A stretch of 64,000 nt of DNA from assembly GCF_033705735.1 (NCBI RefSeq), contig NZ_CP131130.1:1615001-1679000 (forward strand). The letters run 5' to 3'. Below the pieces are notes generated by a model. That model did not search any database. It was given only the letters and a program-made list of their open reading frames with translations, and was not told the DNA's origin. Source of the DNA: Shinella zoogloeoides (GTDB lineage Bacteria > Pseudomonadota > Alphaproteobacteria > Rhizobiales > Rhizobiaceae). The translations under genes and the position numbers were made by a program. This document shows positions 58,615-64,000 of this stretch, piece by piece. Numbering within the stretch: the stretch's first letter is position 1; each line of letters starts with the position of its first letter.

Positions 58615-58767
58615 TCAGTCCTCCTTGAGGGGGATTTCAGCGGCCCGTTCGGCAGCCTTGCGGCCGCCGGGGCGAAGGGTGAAGGCGAGGACGGCCACGA
58701 AGAACAGCGTCATGGCGAGCAGGCCCCAGCTATCGGCGAAGTGGCGCATGGCGGTATAGGTTTCCAT
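58615..58767 (-). CDS. fixQ: cbb3-type oxidase subunit CcoQ/FixQ
   Basis: 50-residue single-helix protein: METYTAMRHFADSWGLLAMT followed by LFFVAVLAFTLRPGGRKAAERAAEIPLKED. It stabilises CcoP in the complex. It fills the gap between fixO and fixP exactly, in the canonical N-O-Q-P order. Confidence 0.93.
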   Translation of the reverse strand: METYTAMRHFADSWGLLAMTLFFVAVLAFTLRPGGRKAAERAAEIPLKED

Positions 58768-58779
58768 GAGACGTCCTCC

Positions 58780-59511
58780 TCAGCGGTAACCGCTGGCATC
58801 GTCATAGGTGGAGAAGTCCACCAGCGTGCCGAGCATCTGGAGATAGGCGACGAGCGCGTCCATTTCGGTGAGCCGCGCCGGATCGCCGTCGAAATCGCCG
58901 ATCTTGGCCTTCGGGTAGCGGGCGAGAAGGCCCGCCGTGTCGGCGTTTGGATCGGCTTGCGCCTTCATGTCCGCCTCGGCGTTCTCGACCATCTCGTCGC
59001 TGTAGGGCACGCCGACGTCGCGGTTGGCCGTCAGATGCATGGCGACGTTCTTCACCTCGAGGTTCGTCTCCTTGAGGAAGGAATAGCTCGGCATCACCGA
59101 TTCCGGCACGACCGAGCGCGGCTCGATCAGGTGCTGGACATGCCACTCGTTCGAGTAGCGGTCGCCGACGCGGGCAAGGTCCGGGCCGGTGCGCTTCGAG
59201 CCCCACTGGAACGGATGGTCGTACATGGATTCCGCCGCCAGCGAGTAATGCCCGTAGCGCTCCACCTCGTCGCGGAACGGCCGGATCATCTGGCTGTGAC
59301 AGACGTAGCAGCCTTCGCGGACGTAGATGTCGCGGCCGGCGAGCTCCAGCGGCGAGTAGGGCCGCATGCCCTCCACCTTCTCGATGGTGTTTTCCAGGTA
59401 GAACAGCGGGGCGATCTCGACGATGCCGCCGATGGTGACCACGAGGAGCGAACCGACGAGGAGAAGCGTCGCGTTGCGTTCGAGGATGGCGTGTTTATCA
59501 AGAATGGACAT
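58780..59511 (-). CDS. fixO: cbb3-type cytochrome c oxidase subunit II CcoO/FixO
   Basis: 243-residue monohaem cytochrome c with an N-terminal anchor ([25 protein letters not shown]) and haem motif [24 protein letters not shown] later MPSYSFL supplies the Met ligand. Follows fixN by 11 bases. Confidence 0.96.
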   Translation of the reverse strand: MSILDKHAILERNATLLLVGSLLVVTIGGIVEIAPLFYLENTIEKVEGMRPYSPLELAGRDIYVREGCYVCHSQMIRPFRDEVERYGHYSLAAESMYDHPFQWGSKRTGPDLARVGDRYSNEWHVQHLIEPRSVVPESVMPSYSFLKETNLEVKNVAMHLTANRDVGVPYSDEMVENAEADMKAQADPNADTAGLLARYPKAKIGDFDGDPARLTEMDALVAYLQMLGTLVDFSTYDDASGYR

Positions 59512-59522
59512 TCTGTCCCCTC

Positions 59523-61145
59523 CTATTCGGCCGGCTGCAGGGCGGGCGCGGCGCCCGGGATCGGGGCCTCGTCACGCTGGTAGCCGAGGATTGTCATGGT
59601 CACGTTGTAGGCCATGATGATCGCCCCCAGGAGGAACAGCCCGCCGCCGACGGCGCGCAGCACGTAGTAGGGGAACATGGCGGCGACGGTTTCGGCGAAC
59701 GAGTAGACCAGGAAGCCCTGCTCGTCGTATTCGCGCCACATCAGGCCCTGCTGGATGCCGGCGACCCACATGACGGCCGCGTAGACGACGATGCCGAGGG
59801 TTGCGAGCCAGAAGTGCCAGTTGACCATGCGGATCGAATAGAGCCGCTCGCGCTTCCAAAGCTTCGGGACGAGGAAGTAGATCGCGCCGAAGGTGATGAG
59901 GCCGTTCCAGCCGAGCGCGCCCGAATGCACGTGGCCGATGGTCCAGTCCGTGTAGTGGCTGAGCGAGTTGACCGACTTGATCGACATCATCGGGCCTTCG
60001 AAGGTCGCCATGCCGTAGAAGGCGACGGCCATGACCATCATGCGCACGATCGGGTCGGTACGAATCTTGTCCCAGGCGCCCGAGAGCGTCATCAGGCCGT
60101 TGATCATGCCACCCCACGAGGGCATCCAGAGCATGACCGAGAAGACCATGCCGAGCGTCTGCGCCCAGTCCGGCAGCGCCGTATAGTGCAGGTGGTGCGG
60201 GCCGGCCCAGATATACATGAAGATCAGGGCCCAGAAGTGGATGATCGACAGGCGGTAGGAATAGACCGGACGGTTCACCTGCTTCGGGATGAAGTAGTAC
60301 ATCATGCCGAGGAAGCCGGCGGTCAGGAAGAAGCCTACGGCATTATGGCCGTACCACCACTGCGTCAGCGCATCCTGCACGCCCGAGAAGGCCGAGTAGC
60401 TCTTCGAGCCGAGGAACGAGACCGGGATCGCCAGGTTGTTGACGATGTGCAGCATGGCGATCGTCACGATGAACGACAGGAAGAACCAGTTCGCCACGTA
60501 GATGTGCGGTTCCTTGCGCGTCATGATCGTGCCGAGGAAGGCGACCAGATAGGCGACCCAGACGATGGTCAGCCAGAGGTCGACATACCATTCCGGCTCG
60601 GCATATTCGCGGCCCTGCGTGACGCCGAGCAAGTAGCCGGTGGCAGCCATGACGATGAAGAGCTGGTAGCCCCAGAACACGAACCAGCCGAGATTGCCGC
60701 CGAAGAGGCGCGCCCGCGAGGTGCGCTGCACGACGTAGAAGGACGTCGCGATCAGCGCGTTGCCGCCGAAGGCGAAGATCACGGCCGAGGTGTGCAGCGG
60801 ACGCGTGCGGCCGAAATTCAGCCAGGGCTCGATGTTGAGGTCGGGGAAGGCAAGCTGCAGCGCCACGAAGACGCCGACGAGGAAGCCGACGACGCCCCAG
60901 AACACCGTCGCGATGACGCCGTATTTGATGACCTCGTCGAAATAGCCGCCGTCATCCTGCGAAGATGGGGCTGGGCCGGCAGGCACGAAGGACACGCGCC
61001 GCACCATGACGAGCGTGCTGGCGAGCAGCACGAAGAAGAGGACCCACATATGGGCCTCGAAGAGCTTGTCCTGGGCAAAGGCCACACCGAGCAGCGCAAG
61101 GAAGGCGCCGACGGCCAGGACTATTGTTTCCGTTATGTATTTCAT
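59523..61145 (-). CDS. fixN: cbb3-type cytochrome c oxidase subunit I CcoN/FixN
   Basis: 540-residue catalytic subunit that reduces oxygen at very low concentration and pumps protons. About 14 helices. Conserved haem and copper ligands lie in [32 protein letters not shown] and [15 protein letters not shown], with [16 protein letters not shown] late. ATG at 61145 has GGGGGA eight bases upstream. First gene of fixNOQP; an anaerobox lies about 105 bases upstream. Confidence 0.96.
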   Translation of the reverse strand: MKYITETIVLAVGAFLALLGVAFAQDKLFEAHMWVLFFVLLASTLVMVRRVSFVPAGPAPSSQDDGGYFDEVIKYGVIATVFWGVVGFLVGVFVALQLAFPDLNIEPWLNFGRTRPLHTSAVIFAFGGNALIATSFYVVQRTSRARLFGGNLGWFVFWGYQLFIVMAATGYLLGVTQGREYAEPEWYVDLWLTIVWVAYLVAFLGTIMTRKEPHIYVANWFFLSFIVTIAMLHIVNNLAIPVSFLGSKSYSAFSGVQDALTQWWYGHNAVGFFLTAGFLGMMYYFIPKQVNRPVYSYRLSIIHFWALIFMYIWAGPHHLHYTALPDWAQTLGMVFSVMLWMPSWGGMINGLMTLSGAWDKIRTDPIVRMMVMAVAFYGMATFEGPMMSIKSVNSLSHYTDWTIGHVHSGALGWNGLITFGAIYFLVPKLWKRERLYSIRMVNWHFWLATLGIVVYAAVMWVAGIQQGLMWREYDEQGFLVYSFAETVAAMFPYYVLRAVGGGLFLLGAIIMAYNVTMTILGYQRDEAPIPGAAPALQPAE

Positions 61146-61248
61146 CGTTGGCATCCCCCAACCGGTCAAAGTACCGCGACGCCCGGTTCCCGCACGGAAT
61201 CGGCCATTGCGCTCCATGGAGCCATCGCAGATGCGCGAGCCCGTATCC

Positions 61249-61262
61249 TTGACTTGGATCAA
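61249..61262. promoter_or_regulatory. FixK/FNR-type anaerobox between fixN and the hemerythrin gene
   Basis: TTGAC-TTGG-ATCAA: nine of ten half-site bases match the consensus. It lies 104 bases upstream of the fixN ATG and 93 bases upstream of the divergent hemerythrin ATG, so it may serve either or both. Confidence 0.8.
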
Positions 61263-61355
61263 GGCGCGGATCGGAAGGTGGCGGCATCAAGGGACAGGTT
61301 GACGCAGCCGCGCGTCGAAAACACCGCGGCCCTCCCCTCAACGAGGAAGCACGAC

Positions 61356-61838
61356 ATGACGGATTATGCTGGCATCGCCCGGTTGCTCTCGGATCGCCCG
61401 ACGGACACCGCTTCACTGGATTGGCTGAAAAAGGCCCATGACGCCCAGCTGGCGCTTTGTAGCGCATTGGAAGAAATCGCCGACAGCCTGCCGGCCAATA
61501 TCAACCGGCAGAAATGCATCTACGCGGCCAAGTCCCTGATCCCGCTGATCAACGGCATCCATCGTTATGAAGAGGAAGCCCTGTTCCCCATGCTGGAAAC
61601 GCAGGCATCGGGAGGCGAGGAAATGGCCGGGACGATCGCCCGCCTGAAATTCGAGCATGTCGAAGACGAGTGCTTCGCGGAAGAGCTGACCGACACGCTG
61701 ACGCGTCTCGGCAGCGGCGACGGCAGCGTGAACGCGGAAGCCGCGGGCTACATGCTTCGCGGCTTCTTCGAATCGATCCGGCGCCACATCGCCTTCGAAC
61801 AGCGGTTCATGCTGCCCGAAGCGGGCCTCGCGTCCTAG
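61356..61838 (+). CDS. Hemerythrin-domain protein
   Basis: 160-residue four-helix bundle protein with hemerythrin-type His/Glu ligands: HDAQLALCSALEEIA, INGIHRYEEEALFPMLE, FEHVEDECFAEELTD and RRHIAFEQRFMLP. Such domains bind a di-iron centre and sense or handle oxygen or nitric oxide. ATG behind GAGGAAGC. Divergent from fixN across an anaerobox, which fits a role in low-oxygen physiology. Confidence 0.88.
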   Translation: MTDYAGIARLLSDRPTDTASLDWLKKAHDAQLALCSALEEIADSLPANINRQKCIYAAKSLIPLINGIHRYEEEALFPMLETQASGGEEMAGTIARLKFEHVEDECFAEELTDTLTRLGSGDGSVNAEAAGYMLRGFFESIRRHIAFEQRFMLPEAGLAS

Positions 61839-61841
61839 CGT

Positions 61842-62564
61842 TCAGGCCGCCATCGGATCGCGGAACTCCAGCATGTCCTGGAGCACGACGATGGCGCCCA
61901 GCACATGCCCGGCCACCGACATGCAGGGCGTCATCCGGCAACGGGTCATGCCTTTGCCCGGGCGGGTGGACATATAGTCGTATTCCACCGCCTCGCCCGT
62001 AAAACAGCGATCCAGGTGCCGTTTCAGCAGGTTTTCGAAACGCGGGCGGCCGATGAATTCGGCGATATGCCGCCCGACGAGATCGATGGGCTTGCCGCCG
62101 AAGCGCTCCGCATTCAACGGGTTGGAATAGATATAGCGATAGTCGGTGGTGACGACCGCCACACGATCCGGCAGGCTGTCGAGGATCGCCTCGTTGAGCA
62201 GCCCATCCTCCATGACGCGCGGCGCCGCAACGGGGCGAACTCCCGGGGACGGCCTGAAGCCGAGGAACGCGGCGCCCTCTTCGGTGCCGAAATAGCGGTC
62301 AAGCAGCAGCTTGAAATGGCGTGCCTGCCGGAGCACGCAGGCCTTGTCTTCCGCCTCCTCCCGCAAAAGATCCACGAAGAACTGGAATTGGGAGCGGAAT
62401 TCGGAGGCGTCGCTCGCCTCCTTCAGCAGGACGGCCAGCAAGGCCGTTTCGATTTCCCTGTCCAGCATGGCGATGAGCTTTTCGTCTCCCGCCCTCACCG
62501 CATGCTGAAGTTGCGAATACTTAAACCAGAACAACCCTACAAGAGCTTTCAAATCATGCTCCAT
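61842..62564 (-). CDS. PAS-domain protein without output domain
   Basis: 240-residue cytosolic protein. An N-terminal helical region (~1-115) contains SQFQFFVDLLREEAEDKACVLRQARHFKLLLDRYFG. One PAS domain follows (~128-235; LDSLPDRVAVVTTDYRYIYSNPLNAERFGGKPIDLVGRHIAEFIG and LGAIVVLQDM). No kinase, GGDEF or DNA-binding domain follows, so it must signal through a partner. The partner and ligand are unknown. Convergent with the hemerythrin gene, three bases apart. Confidence 0.75.
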   Translation of the reverse strand: MEHDLKALVGLFWFKYSQLQHAVRAGDEKLIAMLDREIETALLAVLLKEASDASEFRSQFQFFVDLLREEAEDKACVLRQARHFKLLLDRYFGTEEGAAFLGFRPSPGVRPVAAPRVMEDGLLNEAILDSLPDRVAVVTTDYRYIYSNPLNAERFGGKPIDLVGRHIAEFIGRPRFENLLKRHLDRCFTGEAVEYDYMSTRPGKGMTRCRMTPCMSVAGHVLGAIVVLQDMLEFRDPMAA

Positions 62565-62789
62565 GAATTGCTGAGAACTACAGCAATTGCATCATCATTT
62601 TACTTATCGTGTCCGAATCGAAAGCTCTTTTTTGACTCTGCCCTCCGTCAAACCACTGCCAAAGCGGGCGGCTCGATAAAATCATATAAGCGGAGGGAGA
62701 TATGTCAAACCCATAATGGGACAGAAAACACGTAAATGGCGTGGCCGGATATGCTCAGCCGGGGAAATGAAGAAAGGAATTGGAAGCCA
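62565..62789. other. AT-richer intergenic region downstream of lpxXL
   Basis: 225 bases holding the promoter of the PAS gene and the 3' end of the lpxXL message. No gene or clear terminator seen. Confidence 0.45.
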
Positions 62790-63731
62790 TCAAGTATTGA
62801 GACTGCGCTTGATGTTCCAGCGGTCGTGATACCACAGCCACTGGCCGGGATATTCGCGCACCCATTGCTCCACCTTGTCGTTGAGCATCTGGGCCGTCGC
62901 ATCGACATCGACTGCGCCGTTCGCCTTGCGGGGGACCGCCATCGCCGGTTCCAGCTCCAGCCGGTAGCGGTTGCCCGGAAGGCGGATGCAGCGCGCCGGA
63001 TAGACCTCGCAGTCGAACTGGCGGACGAGCTTGGCCAGCAGCGGATTGGTCCGCACGTCCTGACCGAAGAACTTCGTATAAAGCCCCTTGCCGAACTTCT
63101 GGTCGACAAGCACGCCAACCGGCTGTCCCGCCTCGAGCTTGCGGGCAAGCGTGAAGGAAGAACCGGCATGAGAGGGCACGAGCTGGCCCATCCGGGCCTT
63201 GCGGAACTCGAACACCTTCTCCGCGACGTAAGGGTTGTTCGGTGGGCGGAAGAGCACAGTCACGTCCAGCCCGAAGGCCGCGCCGGCAACCGGCAGAAGC
63301 TCGAAATTTCCGGTATGGGCGGTGAAGACGATGAAGGGACGCGGATTGTCGCGCAGATTCATGAAGAGCGGGATACCGGAGACTTCGATCCGGCCGGGCT
63401 CCGCCTTCTCCGGGTCGAAGTCGAACAGGCGGTCGAGGAAGACATACTCGGCGGCAAGCCGGCCCATATTGCCCCAAGCATCGAGCGCGATCGCCTCGAT
63501 CTCCGCCTCGGATTTTTCCGGATAGGCATTGCGCAGGTTCGTCAGCGTCAGCGTGTGGCGGCTTGTCTTGGGCCCGATCCGACGCGCGACGCGGTCGGCG
63601 AAATTGATCGCGCCGTCCGCCGGCAGGAGCTTCAGGATATTGAGCAGGCCGAAGGCGAGCTGCGCAACGAACCAGTCCTTCGAATTGCGCAGCGCCAGGA
63701 CGAGGCGGGTGATCAGCATCCGCAACGGCAT
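62790..63731 (-). CDS. lpxXL: Very-long-chain lipid A acyltransferase LpxXL
   Basis: 313-residue LpxL/HtrB-family acyltransferase. The catalytic H-x4-E is in FTAHTGNFELLP (His139, Glu144), followed by VLFRPPNNPYVAEKVFEFRKAR and GVLVDQKFGKGLYTKFFG. In Rhizobiaceae this enzyme puts the 27-hydroxyoctacosanoyl chain from AcpXL on lipid A. The assignment to LpxXL rests on its position directly after the zinc-binding dehydrogenase gene of that cluster. Start: ATG at 63731, overlapping the upstream stop by one base (TGATG). Confidence 0.88.
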   Translation of the reverse strand: MPLRMLITRLVLALRNSKDWFVAQLAFGLLNILKLLPADGAINFADRVARRIGPKTSRHTLTLTNLRNAYPEKSEAEIEAIALDAWGNMGRLAAEYVFLDRLFDFDPEKAEPGRIEVSGIPLFMNLRDNPRPFIVFTAHTGNFELLPVAGAAFGLDVTVLFRPPNNPYVAEKVFEFRKARMGQLVPSHAGSSFTLARKLEAGQPVGVLVDQKFGKGLYTKFFGQDVRTNPLLAKLVRQFDCEVYPARCIRLPGNRYRLELEPAMAVPRKANGAVDVDATAQMLNDKVEQWVREYPGQWLWYHDRWNIKRSLNT

Positions 63732-64000
63732 CAATCCAGCTTCAGAACGATCTTGCCGAAGATCTGGCGCGATTCCATGCGCTCCAGCGCCGTCTCTATG
63801 CCGTCGAAGGTGACTTCCGTGTCGATGACCGGATGCACGATGCCGCGCGCCATCTTCTGCATGGCATCCGCCATGTTCTCCATGCGGCAGCCGAAGGAGC
63901 CGAGGAGCTTGAGCTGCTGCTGGAACAGCATCATCAGGTTCATGTCGGTGGAAACGCCCGAGGTGGAGCCGCAGGTGACGAGGCGGCCGCCACGCTTGAG
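63731..64000 (-). CDS. adh2XL: Zinc-binding alcohol dehydrogenase of the acpXL-lpxXL cluster (partial)
   Basis: C-terminal ~89 residues of a medium-chain dehydrogenase: LKRGGRLVTCGSTSGVSTDMNLMMLFQQQLKLLGSFGCRMENM, then GIETALERMESRQIFGKIVLKLD. The rest lies beyond the window. In rhizobia a dehydrogenase gene sits between the fabF-type genes and lpxXL and is thought to help make the hydroxylated very-long-chain fatty acid. The gene symbol is from that gene order. Confidence 0.75.
   Translation of the reverse strand, partial: LKRGGRLVTCGSTSGVSTDMNLMMLFQQQLKLLGSFGCRMENMADAMQKMARGIVHPVIDTEVTFDGIETALERMESRQIFGKIVLKLD

Overview
The window is a 64 kb stretch of high-GC chromosome from an alphaproteobacterium, most likely a member of the Rhizobiaceae (Rhizobium/Agrobacterium/Ensifer/Shinella type). 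The evidence is the gene content: fixNOQP and fixGHIS with FixK/FNR-type anaeroboxes, an usg homologue, lpxXL next to its alcohol-dehydrogenase partner, a Zur-controlled znu locus, an elongated UvrB, and rhizobial intergenic palindromes. No tRNA or rRNA gene was recognised. Names rest on reading protein motifs and gene order; no database was searched.

Layout. 1-6.2 kb: a chemoreceptor cut by the window edge, a drug/metabolite exporter, mobA-mobB, and an OmpA-family protein with a very Gln/Glu-rich spacer. 6.5-9.2 kb: a polar amino-acid ABC importer (binding protein and two permeases, no ATPase gene). 9.2-16.1 kb: mostly single housekeeping or accessory genes (usg, DUF2270, methyltransferase, hydroxyisobutyrate-dehydrogenase-like enzyme, Lrp regulator, uracil-DNA glycosylase family, thermonuclease, histidine kinase). 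16.1-19.6 kb: dgkA, cobT, cobS, DUF1289 and a retropepsin-like protease. 19.7-24.3 kb: VOC protein, ABC-2 exporter, an ANT(3'')-like adenylyltransferase and an extensin-like lipoprotein. 24.5-33.2 kb: chemoreceptor, thioesterase, membrane proteins, a GGDEF-EAL protein and uvrB.

33.2-35.0 kb is an obvious AT-rich insert holding two overlapping genes, a nucleotidyltransferase-fold protein and a DUF262 (GmrSD-N/ParB-like) protein. It is the best candidate here for an undescribed, probably defence-related system. It is followed by about 0.6 kb of GC-rich DNA with no convincing gene. 35.6-38.6 kb: a small Cys-rich protein, a J-domain protein, dusA and a gamma-carbonic anhydrase. 38.5-43.1 kb is a zinc regulon: zur-znuB-znuC, divergent znuA, and a COG0523 metallochaperone, with three Zur-box-like palindromes.

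44.2-49.3 kb is a decayed sugar-catabolic locus. A beta-mannosidase fragment is fused by deletion to a Gfo/Idh/MocA oxidoreductase gene, which is also frameshifted and split by an IS110-family element. A LacI regulator and an MFS transporter remain intact beside it. 49.4-61.3 kb: gnd, then the micro-oxic respiration genes. fixGHIS and fixNOQP both run on the minus strand but are separated by an SRPBCC gene, a VOC gene and a diguanylate cyclase. Each fix operon has its own anaerobox, and the fixN one is shared with a divergent hemerythrin gene. 61.8-64 kb: a PAS-only protein, lpxXL and the end of its dehydrogenase partner.
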